A DNA stretch of 64,000 nucleotides. Source: DASXVU01 sp963732855 (lineage in GTDB: Archaea > Thermoplasmatota > Thermoplasmata > Methanomassiliicoccales > UBA472). The stretch lies in contig CAVTBB010000002.1 of assembly GCA_963732855.1 (NCBI GenBank), positions 558,001 through 622,000 of the forward strand. Direction: 5' to 3'. The translations under genes and the position numbers were made by a program. Below are positions 8,344 to 17,541 of this stretch, in pieces; the first letter of the stretch is position 1, and each line of letters starts with the position of its first letter. Under the pieces are notes generated by a model, which did no database searches, was not told where the DNA came from, and was given only the letters and a program-made list of their open reading frames with translations.

Positions 8344-8785
8344 CTAGACCCTCCTGAGATCATTTTCGACGAGCAATCTCTCAAGATCGACCTCAACGAA
8401 CAGTCCCCGTCCTCTGCGACGGTAACATTTGTATTGCCATTGACCATGGTCGCCAGGACATCGATCTTCTTTCCGTCGTGCTTAACGACCTCTGCCTCGC
8501 ACACGAGAAGGTCGCCGACCAATGCCGGGCTTCGATAATCAACTGTCATCTCCGCGATGAACGCCACAACCCCCTTCCTTGCGATGGCATGGAACATTAC
8601 CTCATCGAGGATGGTAAAAGTGACTCTCGATGCATCAAACCAGGATATCCCTCATACTCTGGCTTAACAACGAAATCGACATGGGACTTGTCTCCGTTAT
8701 GCTCCTTATTCAGTATGAGACCGGCAGGGTTATCATTCCTGGATCCGAAACAATGACTGAAATCGATATTCTTCATGATCAGCAT
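8344..8785 (-). pseudogene. Hotdog-fold thioesterase with two frameshifts
   Basis: Three reverse-strand frames together give one PaaI/4HBT-type protein. The first runs from ATG 8783-8785 (HCFGSRNDNPAGLILN, then EYEGYPGLMH). The second begins near 8630 (TFTILDEVMFHAIARKG, DYRSPALVGDLLVCEA). The third begins near 8410 (GRGLFVEVDLERLLVEND) and ends at a stop at 8344-8346. The order of motifs is that of acyl-CoA thioesterases with the usual G-x-MH and DE-x-M active-site region. Each shift is a single base, so the gene is either freshly dead or carries sequence errors. As written it cannot make the full enzyme. Confidence 0.75.
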
Positions 8786-8877
8786 ATGACACCGAGCCCC
8801 GAAAGGCAAGAGGCCATGGTGGTGCTCATGTGAACTCGTGCAAAGGGATTTAATCAGGCTGCTTGAATGATATTCTC

Positions 8878-9450
8878 ATGAGAAAAATATCAGTCTTCAA
8901 CTACGTCACACTTGACGGATTCTTTGCCGGACCGATGGGAGAGATAGATTGGTTCAAGTCGATCAAGAAAGACATACTATTCGACAAAGAAACCCATGAG
9001 CAGGCAAAATCGGGGGGGACGGTTCTCTTTGGACGCACCACCTATGATTTGATGAAGGGCTATTGGCCGACCCCAGAAGCGATGCGGAACGATCCGGAAA
9101 TGGCCAAGGTCATGAACAATGACGAAAAGATCGTCTTTTCTAGGAAGCTTGAGAGCGTGGAGGAGGGGCCGAATTGGAAGAACGTCTCGCTCTTGAAAGA
9201 GATCACCAAAGAGAGCATCACTAAGCTCAAGAGGCAGAAAGGAAAGGACATTGCCATAATCGGCAGCGGCACCATTGTTCGACAGCTGACAGATCTGGGA
9301 ATGATCGACGAATACCAATTGATGGTGGTCCCAGTAGTTCTCGGAGCCGGTAAGAGCTTCTTCAGTAATGTCAGACAGATGGATTTGGAGCTCATAGAAG
9401 GGAAGGTGTACAAGAACGGGGTCGTCCAGTTGAGGTACAAGCCGATCTGA
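8878..9450 (+). CDS. RibD C-terminal/dihydrofolate-reductase-like protein
   Basis: 190 residues from ATG 8878 (MRKISVFNYVTLDGFFAG). It matches the RibD_C family: the N-terminal strand and TLDGFFAGPMGEIDWF loop, GGTVLFGRTTYDLMKGYWP, IAIIGSGTIVRQLTDLG (nucleotide-binding Gly loop) and MIDEYQLMVVPVVLGAGKSFF. The family includes riboflavin reductases, but short single-domain members like this are usually uncharacterised NAD(P)H-dependent reductases. A TTG five codons upstream was rejected for lack of homology. The next gene follows in the same direction after 77 nt. Confidence 0.85.
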   Translation: MRKISVFNYVTLDGFFAGPMGEIDWFKSIKKDILFDKETHEQAKSGGTVLFGRTTYDLMKGYWPTPEAMRNDPEMAKVMNNDEKIVFSRKLESVEEGPNWKNVSLLKEITKESITKLKRQKGKDIAIIGSGTIVRQLTDLGMIDEYQLMVVPVVLGAGKSFFSNVRQMDLELIEGKVYKNGVVQLRYKPI

Positions 9451-9527
9451 TATCGGCAAAATAGTGAGGGTAGCCATTTCTCACCAGACCATCATTCTTA
9501 AGTAGGGTGCGCTCGCAAAACCGGCCC

Positions 9528-9983
9528 ATGAAAGCCATTAGCGCATACCTCAATTTCCAAGGCAATACGGAAGAAGTGTTCAATTTCTACAAGTCAGTGT
9601 TCGGTGGTGAGTTCGCCGCGCTGCAGCGGTTCAAGGACATGCCTGAAATGCCTGGTGCAATGAAGGTCGACGTCAAGGACGAGGACAAGATAATGCACAT
9701 TGCCCTGTCTGTGGGCAAAGATGTCAATATTATGGGTAGCGACGCCCTGGAATCTCATGGCCAGAGATTGACCTTCGGCAACAACGCCTATCTTTCAATC
9801 GTGGCGGAGAGCGAAGAGGAAGCAGAGCGTATTTTCAAGGACCTATCAAGCGGAGGCAAGATCGAAATGCCCCTCCAGAAGATGTTCTGGGGTGCGTTAT
9901 ATGCATCATTCACGGACAAATACGGTGTCCAATGGATGATCAATTACAGTTACGAACAGCGGCCTTTGGAAGCAGGCTTCTAG
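9528..9983 (+). CDS. PhnB-like VOC (glyoxalase-fold) protein
   Basis: 151 residues from ATG 9528 (MKAISAYLNFQGNTEEVFNF). Typical PhnB/3-demethylubiquinone-methyltransferase-like VOC motifs are present: FNFYKSVFGGEF, IMHIALSVGKDVNIMGSD, GNNAYLSIVAESEEEAERIF and the C-terminal WGALYASFTDKYGVQWMIN. Such proteins often bind a metal or act in antibiotic or metabolite handling, but the PhnB group is mostly uncharacterised. The ATG was preferred to an upstream TTG because the VOC strand begins there. Confidence 0.85.
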   Translation: MKAISAYLNFQGNTEEVFNFYKSVFGGEFAALQRFKDMPEMPGAMKVDVKDEDKIMHIALSVGKDVNIMGSDALESHGQRLTFGNNAYLSIVAESEEEAERIFKDLSSGGKIEMPLQKMFWGALYASFTDKYGVQWMINYSYEQRPLEAGF

Positions 9984-10165
9984 ACAAATGAGTGGAGGCT
10001 GAATATTGACCATGCTGGTAGGGCGTCTCCAGGCATGCGTCTGCCACGGGCGTCCCTCCTAGCCACCCAGTATTTCCGAATATTAGATAATGGCTTGCCA
10101 AATAGGAAAAACGACATCAGGAATGTATTTATATACTGTGAATCAAGAATGAATATAGGATATAG

Positions 10166-10951
10166 ATGGCAAACGAAAGCGCCAGGACACTGAGATGGTT
10201 GAATATAGTAGCCTTCGTTCTGATGGTCATAGTTAACGGACTGGCTGGAAGCACAACCCTCTTAGGAGGAAAGAACACCGCAGTTATTTCTGATGCCAAC
10301 CCGACGCTTATCACTCCAGCAGGATACGTATTCGCAATCTGGGGCGTCATCTATGCCCTTCTGGGAGTGTACGCGATCTATCAGGCCATTTATCGAGGAC
10401 CGGAAAGATCGTTCCAAAACCAGATCGGCTGGTTGTTTGTCGCAAGTAGTGCACTGAACATATTGTGGCTATTCGCCTGGCAGTTCGAATATCTCACCCT
10501 GTCCGTTATTATCATGATACTGCTCTTGGCAACGCTGATCTTGATCTACACTCGCCTGGACATAGGGAGGGCGAAGGTGGAACGGACCATAAGGTTGGCG
10601 GTCCATCTGCCATTCAGCGTGTACCTTGGATGGATAACCATCGCCACCATAGCGAACGTGTCATCCACGCTAGTGTCGCTGAAATGGGATGGGTTCGGAA
10701 TAAGCCCAGAGACATGGGCTGTCCTGATAATCCTAATCGCTCTAATCATCGCAATCACGGTAGCCGTCACTAGAAGGGACGTGGCCTATGAGCTCGTTAT
10801 CATATGGGCATTCGTAGGCATTTATGTCAGCCAAAGCTCGAACCAGACCATCGCGACCCTTGTCCTCGCTGGCGCAGTGATTGTCGCGATCGCCTTGTTA
10901 ATAAGCGTCTTCGGCGCAAGGATTCGGTCGAAGAGGGCAAGTGCTGGCTGA
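10166..10951 (+). CDS. TspO/MBR-like integral membrane protein
   Basis: 261 residues with about eight hydrophobic segments. The TspO-like pattern is visible in the first two thirds: ITPAGYVFAIWGVIYALLG, then NQIGWLFVASSALNILW, WLFAWQFEYLTLSVIIM and LPFSVYLGWITIATIANVS. Homologues bind porphyrins or act as sensors; many archaeal members are longer, as here. A TATA-like TTTATATA about 35 nt upstream suggests its own promoter. It stands alone between the VOC gene and the PH-domain gene. The exact role is unknown. Confidence 0.75.
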   Translation: MANESARTLRWLNIVAFVLMVIVNGLAGSTTLLGGKNTAVISDANPTLITPAGYVFAIWGVIYALLGVYAIYQAIYRGPERSFQNQIGWLFVASSALNILWLFAWQFEYLTLSVIIMILLLATLILIYTRLDIGRAKVERTIRLAVHLPFSVYLGWITIATIANVSSTLVSLKWDGFGISPETWAVLIILIALIIAITVAVTRRDVAYELVIIWAFVGIYVSQSSNQTIATLVLAGAVIVAIALLISVFGARIRSKRASAG

Positions 10952-11138
10952 ATTTTATGATCGAGCGCGGAATGAGTGCGGATTTCTTGGTCGAGCAATG
11001 ATGAGGAGTCCCTGAACGCACTGGACGGCACTTCGCGAATCATCTTATAATCATGAGTTCGTTAGAATCATCACACCATCAGCAAGGACTGGGGCATTGG
11101 GCCACCGGTTCCTAAAGATGGTCCCTAGGAGGAAGAGG

Positions 11139-11984
11139 ATGAAATTAAAGTCAGAATCGGCGGCTTCAGTTTTTACCAGCGGATCGCCCCCGTCGGAATA
11201 CTTGGTCAGTGGGGAAAGCGTCAAATGGCAAGGCAAGCCGGCGGCAATCGTCATACTGGGAAGGGGGCTGCTGCTAACAATTCTGTCATTGGTCTATTTC
11301 ATGTATATGTACGCCTACGATGGAGATAAAGGAAATCTCCTGTGGGTTGCCGTTGCTGTAGTAGCTTGTATCCTGATGATGCTCGTCGAACGACGCTTCG
11401 GAAATCTGGCGGGTCTCACCGGTGTCGCCATTGCTGCGATTGCGGTGATAGCTGGGGGCGGAATAGGCCTGTATTGGTACCTCGTACCGATCGTTTTCGC
11501 GCTGATAGCCGTGTTCATCAACTACATCTATCTGAGCAGAGTGATGTTCGTCATCACGGATCGTCGTATCATTACCCGTTATGGCATCTTCACCCTGCGC
11601 TACGCTGATATCGGCCTAGATAAGATCCAGAATGTGACAGTGATCCAGCCATGGTATGAAAGAATTCTGGGCTATGGCGATATCTATTTCGCAACGGCCG
11701 GTGAGAAGGGCGGGATCGATTATGAGTCCCCTGGCATAAAATTGTTGAGCGGTGGTGCTGTGAACTGGGAGAATGTCGGAAGACCTTTCGAAGTCAACAA
11801 GATCGCCAGCGCGGTCGTGAACCCGGCAGCGACGCCAGTAATGGTCATCAATCAGCCGGCAACTCAACCGGCAACCATCGGCACATCGGATCGATTGAGG
11901 GAACTGGATGATCTCAGGCAGAAGGGAATGGTAACCCAGCAGGAGTACGCTGAGAAGAGGAAGCAGATCCTCGAGAGGCTCTGA
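11139..11984 (+). CDS. Membrane protein with bacterial PH (YdbS-like) domain and C-terminal SHOCT motif
   Basis: 281 residues starting at ATG 11139, which is preceded by CTAGGAGGAAGAG, a good ribosome binding site. Four or so membrane segments (residues 35-145) are followed by a bPH_2-type domain (VMFVITDRRIITRYGIFTLR, then IGLDKIQNVTVIQPWYERIL and YGDIYFATAGEKGG). A Pro/Ala-rich linker and a SHOCT motif (RLRELDDLRQKGMVTQQEY) close the protein. SHOCT usually mediates oligomerisation. Proteins of this build are widespread and uncharacterised. Confidence 0.8.
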   Translation: MKLKSESAASVFTSGSPPSEYLVSGESVKWQGKPAAIVILGRGLLLTILSLVYFMYMYAYDGDKGNLLWVAVAVVACILMMLVERRFGNLAGLTGVAIAAIAVIAGGGIGLYWYLVPIVFALIAVFINYIYLSRVMFVITDRRIITRYGIFTLRYADIGLDKIQNVTVIQPWYERILGYGDIYFATAGEKGGIDYESPGIKLLSGGAVNWENVGRPFEVNKIASAVVNPAATPVMVINQPATQPATIGTSDRLRELDDLRQKGMVTQQEYAEKRKQILERL

Positions 11985-11988
11985 AACT

Positions 11989-12003
11989 TTACCCGGAGGG
12001 TAA
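11989..12003 (+). terminator. Short hairpin after the PH-domain gene
   Basis: TTACCC-GGA-GGGTAA forms a 6-bp stem five nucleotides after the stop codon. No long T-run follows, so termination is only possible. Confidence 0.35.
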
Positions 12004-12381
12004 GAAAGATTGCCCCATCGATAGGGAAACTAGGTTGCAATGGGCAGTGCTTGAAGGTGCCAGGCAAAGCTCATCCCTTCTGCCAATTTTTTGACCGCAA
12101 ACGGCTGTCGATTTATCTCGGAAGAGAGAAGCCACCAGAGATATAATGTCCGAATTAGGCCCGAGACTATAATGATATGATCCTGCTCCATCTCAATAGG
12201 TTCACCTGAAAATGTTTTCCGATATCTTGGGAGACCCTCGGATCTTGCTTTACACAATCCTCTTTAGCCCGCCTGAAAACAGTTGAATCTTGGGACATGC
12301 GTTCCCGAGGTTGATTGCTAATCAACCAAAATTCCGTCATCTTGCGCGGGTCGAATTGATATAGTCCTGCCTTGACTGATA
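12004..12381. other. Intergenic stretch, nothing recognised
   Basis: About 380 nt. A 75-codon reverse frame (12030-12257) shows no family features and was not called. Confidence 0.4.
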
Positions 12382-12507
12382 ATGATTATGAAATTCTCAT
12401 TAAGAAGAGATAAAGAGGCAAGGACCGGGTTGCTCGGCTTGATAATCATCATCGTAATCGTCTTGGTGATCCTGGCTTTCTTCGGACTATTCGGGTTGCA
12501 CCTGTAG
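12382..12507 (+). CDS. 41-residue single-pass membrane protein
   Basis: A short gene from ATG 12382 (or ATG 12388). It has a basic N-terminus (MKFSLRRDKEARTG) followed by one long membrane helix (LLGLIIIIVIVLVILAFFG) and a stop. It resembles other tiny hydrophobic archaeal and bacterial proteins of unknown role. The sharp change from charged to hydrophobic residues is unlikely by chance, but no homology can be claimed. Confidence 0.5.
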   Translation: MIMKFSLRRDKEARTGLLGLIIIIVIVLVILAFFGLFGLHL

Positions 12508-12861
12508 TTCCAGAAGAGTGCCGCGAGTTCGAACCGGCCAAGCGTTATCCTTATTCAATGAATTTAGATTGAGGGCAACAATCCCTCTCTCTAGGTTCTT
12601 AAACTCCAGATGGGCGTCTAGATTTGAACCTTTCAGCCGTCAAGTGGATGGTCCGAATCTTGATGATCGAATATTTTCTGGTCATCTATTCTTCGGGATC
12701 CTTTTTCTGAACGGATCGCTCAGACATACCTCCACATATGACCCGCTGATCTGATGTATTTCATCGTGTCCATTCGATTCGTCGCGGTTAGTAGATCATT
12801 AACCATGGATTGACCGAAAATGACCTAAAAACAGTCATGATCTCCCTTAGAAAGGATCGAG
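12508..12861. other. Intergenic stretch, nothing recognised
   Basis: About 350 nt with no open frame that has family features. GTTCGAACC at 12530-12540 resembles a tRNA T-loop, but no tRNA can be folded around it. Confidence 0.35.
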
Positions 12862-13437
12862 TTACATCGATCCTCTACGATTTCTACCAGCCGTCAACCA
12901 CCATATCAACCCAATGGCGATGGGTATTCCAAAGATGATTAGGACCCATATCAGCACGGAGAGCATGGAATACACGAGATAATCAAATGTCCAGGTCGCG
13001 AAAGCAACATTCCAGTTCCCATCAATGTAGATCTTTAGGCAGAAAGCGATGAAAATCAATATCGACATTGCGTTTCCTCCGCTTGTCGCCCGCGAGCGAT
13101 TGCCAAAGAAACGATATTCTTTCTTTTCCTCATCGGGCAATTTCCTCCACCACAGCCAAACTGCCACAACTACTAAGATCACCGGAATCCCGATCAAGAG
13201 CGCTTCCCAAAAGATCAGGTTCAAGAAGAACGAGACCAAGTTCCCCATTGTCCATAGGCCTAGAGTCACAGGTATCAGGCCGGTTAATTGAGCATTACCA
13301 ACGAACCATAAAAAGACAAGGATCGCACCTATCCCCGCCACAATGGCTCCTAATACAGACAGTAAGAACAATTTCCAGTGATTTCTAAAGAATATCTTCC
13401 AGCCCTCTGAGCCCTTTCCTGAACCGGCTTCTGTCAT
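12862..13437 (-). CDS. Four-helix membrane protein of unknown function
   Basis: 191 residues from ATG 13435-13437, with GAGGGATC just upstream as a ribosome binding site. Hydrophobic segments are KLFLLSVLGAIVAGIGAILV, LLIGIPVILVVVAVWLWW, AMSILIFIAFCLKIYI and VLIWVLIIFGIPIAIGLIWW. A charged loop (RKLPDEEKKEYRFF) lies between the second and third. The C-terminus is basic (TAGRNRRGSM). No family is recognised. It is divergent from the FMN-binding-type gene at 13582, and the 144 nt between them hold both promoters. Confidence 0.7.
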   Translation of the reverse strand: MTEAGSGKGSEGWKIFFRNHWKLFLLSVLGAIVAGIGAILVFLWFVGNAQLTGLIPVTLGLWTMGNLVSFFLNLIFWEALLIGIPVILVVVAVWLWWRKLPDEEKKEYRFFGNRSRATSGGNAMSILIFIAFCLKIYIDGNWNVAFATWTFDYLVYSMLSVLIWVLIIFGIPIAIGLIWWLTAGRNRRGSM

Positions 13438-13581
13438 TGAGATCCCTCTTTCGATTCGGTCGCCTATTTCAATTCGAATATTTTGTATGTTAATATTTGC
13501 TCCAAAACCATAAACTTTTGTGACGGTACGGATCACGAGACACTTTTGCGAATATATATTCGAACGTCCATTCGATTAACC

Positions 13582-13986
13582 ATGGTTGCGCTAACGACGG
13601 AGATGACGGAGATTTTCAAAGCGGCGAAGTATTTCCCTCTGGCAACGGCATCGAGGGATGGAGATCCGAACGTGGTTCCGGTTGGTTCGGTGTTCCTTAT
13701 CGATCCCGAAACGATCTGGATCGGCAATCAATTCATGAACCAGACCCTCAAGAACCTCCTGGAGAACCCGAAGGCCTGTCTGTATGCCTGGGGGCCGGAG
13801 ACCAAGGGATGTCTAAAAATAAAGTGCAAGGTCACAGTGCACACCAGCGGCCCTGCCTTCGATAAAATGAAGGATATGGTCAAAGCCCGGAAGGCGGAGT
13901 TAGTGTGCAAAGCTTTGTTGGAGTTCAAGATCTCCGAGGTTTACAACTGTAAGAGCGGACCTGATTCGGGTAAGAAGCTACTTTAG
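13582..13986 (+). CDS. Pyridoxamine 5'-phosphate oxidase-like flavin-binding protein
   Basis: 134 residues from ATG 13582 (MVALTTEMTEIFKAAKYFPL). The split-barrel FMN-binding fold is indicated by FPLATASRDGDPNVVPVGSV, then FLIDPETIWIGNQFMNQTLK and LENPKACLYAWGPETKG. A cysteine near the end (YNCKSGPDSGKKLL) is typical of archaeal members. A redox or flavin-storage role is likely; the substrate is unknown. A clear intrinsic-type terminator follows directly. Confidence 0.8.
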   Translation: MVALTTEMTEIFKAAKYFPLATASRDGDPNVVPVGSVFLIDPETIWIGNQFMNQTLKNLLENPKACLYAWGPETKGCLKIKCKVTVHTSGPAFDKMKDMVKARKAELVCKALLEFKISEVYNCKSGPDSGKKLL

Positions 13987-14012
13987 ACCCCTTAATAGGG
14001 GTTTCTTTTTTA
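13987..14012 (+). terminator. Hairpin plus T-run after the flavin-binding protein gene
   Basis: ACCCC-TTAATA-GGGGT followed by TTCTTTTTTA, starting directly after the stop codon. Confidence 0.75.
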
Positions 14013-14141
14013 TCCATGTTGAACGATAACTATCATTCATTGGATCATTGACAAAATAGATCCCTCTGGGAGGGCATGAAAAATCACAATCCGGTGAAAG
14101 GTCCCAAATCTGGGAAATATCACCGGTTGCATTCATTCCAG

Positions 14142-14270
14142 TTACTTCTTCTTCTTTGATGTTTTCTCCGGTGGAGTTACGATGGACGAGGGCTTCGACC
14201 CTTTGGAATCCGACCTGTTCTTGTTCTCTGGTACCTTGTCCGCATCCTTTTTCTTCTTCAGTTTTGCCAT
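14142..14270 (-). CDS. 42-residue lysine-rich protein
   Basis: Runs from ATG 14268-14270 to a TAA at 14142-14144. It begins MAKLKKKKDADKVPENKN and ends EKTSKKKK, with a Ser/Pro-rich middle. About one third of residues are lysine. Such small basic, disordered proteins could bind nucleic acid. There is no homology to cite; codon use and the absence of internal stops over a low-complexity stretch are the only support. Confidence 0.4.
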   Translation of the reverse strand: MAKLKKKKDADKVPENKNRSDSKGSKPSSIVTPPEKTSKKKK

Positions 14271-15251
14271 AGTGATCCTGTATGAAAGCAGATACTAGGA
14301 TGAAATAGTTATGCGGTCACAAGTCAATTATCGCATCCTTAGAACGGTGATTCTATGGTAGATATTCAAGAAGCCGTTCCTCCGATCTCCGCTGTGAGGT
14401 CGTCAAGTGGTTTTTCATTGACCGCTCGTGAATAGAATGAAGAACCACATCGCATCCATTGCCGGGAAAGAAGGATGACGAGGATAAGATTCGGAAGACT
14501 GGACATATCTGCCTGGTTCTGGCCGTTCTGTGCATTATGCTGATCGAGCGAAGCCTTCCTGAGGCTTTAGGGTGGGGTTGTGTTGGCCCTCTCCGACTCC
14601 TTTGGAGTGGTGAGAGCCCCTGGCCCATCCAAGGCCTGTTGGTCTTATGGTCGAAGCGCGGACATGGCAAGATCCGGAATGGGACGATCTTGGTATAGTC
14701 TTTGGTAGCGCCTCCTGATCGCCGCCCTCGAATTCATCACATCCCATCTGGTCTACGTTACGCTCATCCTTGATTGGGGTTTCCAAATCGATTCCCCCAT
14801 TCGATAATTTGAGCTTCCCCATTCTACTCTGGATCCACATGGAGGTGATGAGAGCCCGGGTGAAGGGCACGGGGAAGGATTTCAACCTATACAAAGAGCC
14901 GATACGGGGATCCTCGAGACGCTTCTTGCACTTGGGACCAGTGCTGATCATCTGGACAGCGGTCGCGTAGATGGGGGCGGTTCTGCTCGTAACTTACGCC
15001 ATTTATCCCATTAGGCTGATCATCCAATCCACGATGGCTTCGTTCATCTACTTCAATTTCTTCGAGACCGACTTGGTCAAGAATATTCAGGGGCGTTCAG
15101 AGGTGATGGGGCTATTGTAGCCTAGTAAGGCACCCAAGCCATGCAACTGGGAAGACGAAAATATGTTGCCACACAAGACCGGTCGTTGGACAACAGAGAT
15201 AGTGACAGCGGAGGTATGGAGATCACACGATTCTGAGCACCATGGTTTGGG
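14271..15251. other. About 980 nt with coding-like but broken sequence
   Basis: Forward frames between 14459 and 15119 give hydrophobic, coding-like pieces (LVLAVLCIMLIERSLPE; LGPVLIIWTAVA, stop, then MGAVLLVTYAIYPIRLIIQS) interrupted by stops. This may be a decayed membrane protein gene, but no family was recognised. Confidence 0.35.
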
Positions 15252-15683
15252 TCATGGTCTCAGATCCTCGTTTACTTCTAGCTTTACCCAGCTCCCGATG
15301 GTTTTCCCTGGTACCATCTTGTATGTCTTTCCGATCGCGTAAGTGATGGAGGCTCCACAAAACGGGCAGTTGGTAAAGTCTTCAAAATAGTCATCTTCAC
15401 CTGCAGAAAACCCGATTCCGATGTGCCCATCATAGACTTCCTTGAAATTTTCAATATAACTTACAAAATACTCGCAGCAAGGGGTTCTGAATCGACCTTC
15501 CTTCTCCATCATTTCCGGAATAATGGTCCTTTTTTCTTCTCTTGTCCGGTCATGCTCGTCGGCATTCAGGACCTGGTCAACGAACAATATGCAATTATCG
15601 TTCAGTTTCTTGTTGCTCATGGCGGTCACATCCCATTTCGATTCTAAATCTTTGTGTGAAATCTCGGCAATTTCAACTGGCAA
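15252..15683 (-). CDS. Cysteine-containing protein of unknown function
   Basis: Up to 143 residues. The C-terminal half holds TPCCEYFVSYIENF and NCPFCGASITYAIGK, which would form a zinc site. An ATG at 15618-15620 (MSNKKLNDN) may be the true start; the longer frame opens with TTG at 15683. The frame is the same as that of the upstream ASCH gene and begins directly after its stop, so the two are co-transcribed and could have arisen by splitting of one gene. The function is not recognised. Confidence 0.6.
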   Translation of the reverse strand: MPVEIAEISHKDLESKWDVTAMSNKKLNDNCILFVDQVLNADEHDRTREEKRTIIPEMMEKEGRFRTPCCEYFVSYIENFKEVYDGHIGIGFSAGEDDYFEDFTNCPFCGASITYAIGKTYKMVPGKTIGSWVKLEVNEDLRP

Positions 15684-15713
15684 GAGAACGGAAGGGAGTG
15701 CTGCCGATCGTGG

Positions 15714-16157
15714 TCACATGAACTCTACTGCAAAGGTTTCACAGACAACAGGCACGGTCTCATCAAAAAGCAGACCGTGTTCTTCCAATTCTTTCGTGAA
15801 GAATTCTTTATGGACCCGTTTCCATTGTTCAAGCGAGCGGTCCCCCTCGCCTTCATTATACGCATGTTCCGCAGTCACATCGCAGAACCTAGAGACAACA
15901 ACCTCGGTGATCCTTATGATGCAGACAGCCACACCGTCCGCCCTTAAAATGATATTCAAGTCACCCACTGATGGAATTGGAGCATTTTCAATTTGATATA
16001 TCTGATAAACCGAAGCGGTTGCGGTTTTGACCCCTTTTGTGACAAGGTCGGCCAATTCATTTGCGGCTTCACCGCCACCACAAAACATCCAAGCATCGTA
16101 GGACTCTGCTCGAGGGTTCCCCCGTCGGTATCTATCCCAAATCTCCTGGGCCATCAT
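15714..16157 (-). CDS. ASCH-domain protein
   Basis: 147 residues (a second ATG at 16154 is equally possible). The ASCH fold, related to PUA RNA-binding domains, is indicated by GVKTATASVYQIYQIENAP, VGDLNIILRADGVAVCIIRI, the EVVVSRFCDVTAEHAYNEGE segment and DRSLEQWKRVHKEFF. ASCH proteins are proposed to bind RNA or act as amidohydrolases on acetylated nucleosides. Its partner is the cysteine protein directly downstream. Confidence 0.85.
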   Translation of the reverse strand: MMAQEIWDRYRRGNPRAESYDAWMFCGGGEAANELADLVTKGVKTATASVYQIYQIENAPIPSVGDLNIILRADGVAVCIIRITEVVVSRFCDVTAEHAYNEGEGDRSLEQWKRVHKEFFTKELEEHGLLFDETVPVVCETFAVEFM

Positions 16158-16555
16158 ATCTTCACGTCATATATTATGAAAGAGCTAATTTAGCGCGATG
16201 ATCAGATTAGAATGGTCCAAGCCCTTATACCGATATAAAAGTGCGGGAGGCATGGTAAGAAAAAGTGATTTCAACCTTGTTACAGTCGTAACGGTGGCAG
16301 TTACTTCAGAAGGCACAGGATGACAAAGCAGGTCCTGTTAATTCCCTGGCTAGGTCCAATATAGAAATCTAATCCGACGATTGATGGATGGGGTTGGGGC
16401 ATTTATCCAAAATGGCAATCAACACTAACCGTTTATTAGCTTTGGAACTAGTCTTCATCATTTTTTTAGCCAGATCAATTCGAATTGTTGTAATGCTATG
16501 AATTTATAGCATGGGATTCTATTAGGAAAAAAGCGAAGCCTCGTTCGAAAATTAG
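16158..16555. other. Intergenic stretch, nothing recognised
   Basis: About 400 nt of mostly AT-rich sequence before a foreign-looking GNAT gene. No gene, tRNA or repeat seen. Confidence 0.4.
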
Positions 16556-17398
16556 GTGAGATTGCTGATGCAGGTATTACCCCGAGAGGAATATCAGAAA
16601 ATTGGGCAACTTCTAAAGGATGTGCCTTTCAATTGTCTATTCGCAAGATCTGTTGTCGAAGAGCATGTGATTGGTTCAATTTTTGTTGATGATACCAGAG
16701 ATCCGCACAATGCGTATATCCTCCATCCTTATGGCATGTCCTTACTCATTGGAGATGCTGAGAATTCAGAATTCGAAAGCTGGCTCTTTCCTTACCTGCT
16801 TGATGAAAGAAAACAAAGATGCAATAATGAATGGATGCAGGTATACCCTGATGTTTGGAATAAAAGGATCATTACGAAACTCTCATCAAGAATTGCGGAT
16901 TCTGAACATATTTCGAATACCCGCATGGATCTCATCGAAATGTATCGACGCGTGAATTTTCATTTTAACGTTGAGAAATTCCGTATTTTTAAAGAATTTG
17001 TAAGACATCCAGAAGTTCAAATTTCCCGTTTGGACCATCGGTCCGCTGAAAGGGTGCACGGCATGGTCGTTCCATCAGCATTCTGGAATAACATGGAAGA
17101 ATTTGTTGAAAACGGGGTTGGATTTAGTGTCGTCATTGACAATGAACCTGTTTCTACTGCTTTTTCAGCGTTCGCTCATGATAACAAAAAGGAAATTGGT
17201 ATAGAGACGATAGAAAAATACAGGGGTCTGGGGTTGGCCAGAATGGCTTGCACCGCATTTATAGATCATTGCATTAAAAAATCGTATACGCCAGTATGGT
17301 CCTGTAGATTTGAGAATTTGAATTCTTACAATCTGGCGATAAAACTGGGCTTCGAACCATCGTTGCGACTGCCGCTCTATCGACTATGTCGGCACTGA
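16556..17398 (+). CDS. GNAT-family N-acetyltransferase (two-domain, PF12746-like)
   Basis: Up to 280 residues from GTG 16556; ATG 16568 (MQVLPREEYQKIG) may be the true start. The C-terminal GNAT core is visible: VGFSVVIDNEPVSTAFSAF, then EIGIETIEKYRGLGLARMAC (acetyl-CoA-binding R-G-x-G-L-A loop) and NLNSYNLAIKLGFEPS. The N-terminal domain resembles the longer GNAT_acetyltran family. Its substrate is unknown. The gene is visibly richer in A+T than its neighbours, which suggests recent transfer. Confidence 0.8.
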   Translation: MRLLMQVLPREEYQKIGQLLKDVPFNCLFARSVVEEHVIGSIFVDDTRDPHNAYILHPYGMSLLIGDAENSEFESWLFPYLLDERKQRCNNEWMQVYPDVWNKRIITKLSSRIADSEHISNTRMDLIEMYRRVNFHFNVEKFRIFKEFVRHPEVQISRLDHRSAERVHGMVVPSAFWNNMEEFVENGVGFSVVIDNEPVSTAFSAFAHDNKKEIGIETIEKYRGLGLARMACTAFIDHCIKKSYTPVWSCRFENLNSYNLAIKLGFEPSLRLPLYRLCRH

Positions 17399-17541
17399 TT
17401 TGGATTTGATACGATTATCGAGGGTGCAGCTGACCATTCTGGTATCCCTCTTTGTAATTTGTCTATGGCTCTTTTAAGCTGTCAATTCGACGATATTACG
17501 ATGAATAAAAACTGGCCGATAGGAGATAGGAGGAGGTCAAC

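Noticed and set aside
12030..12257. Reverse open frame of 75 codons
   Set aside because: No hydrophobic or domain pattern and no start signal; sequence looks non-coding.
12525..12660. tRNA-like strings (GTTCGAACC and AGATTTGAACC)
   Set aside because: No acceptor stem, D-arm or anticodon arm can be drawn around them.
14535..14951. Reverse open frame of 138 codons
   Set aside because: Composition is low in structure and it overlaps broken hydrophobic forward frames; neither strand is convincing.
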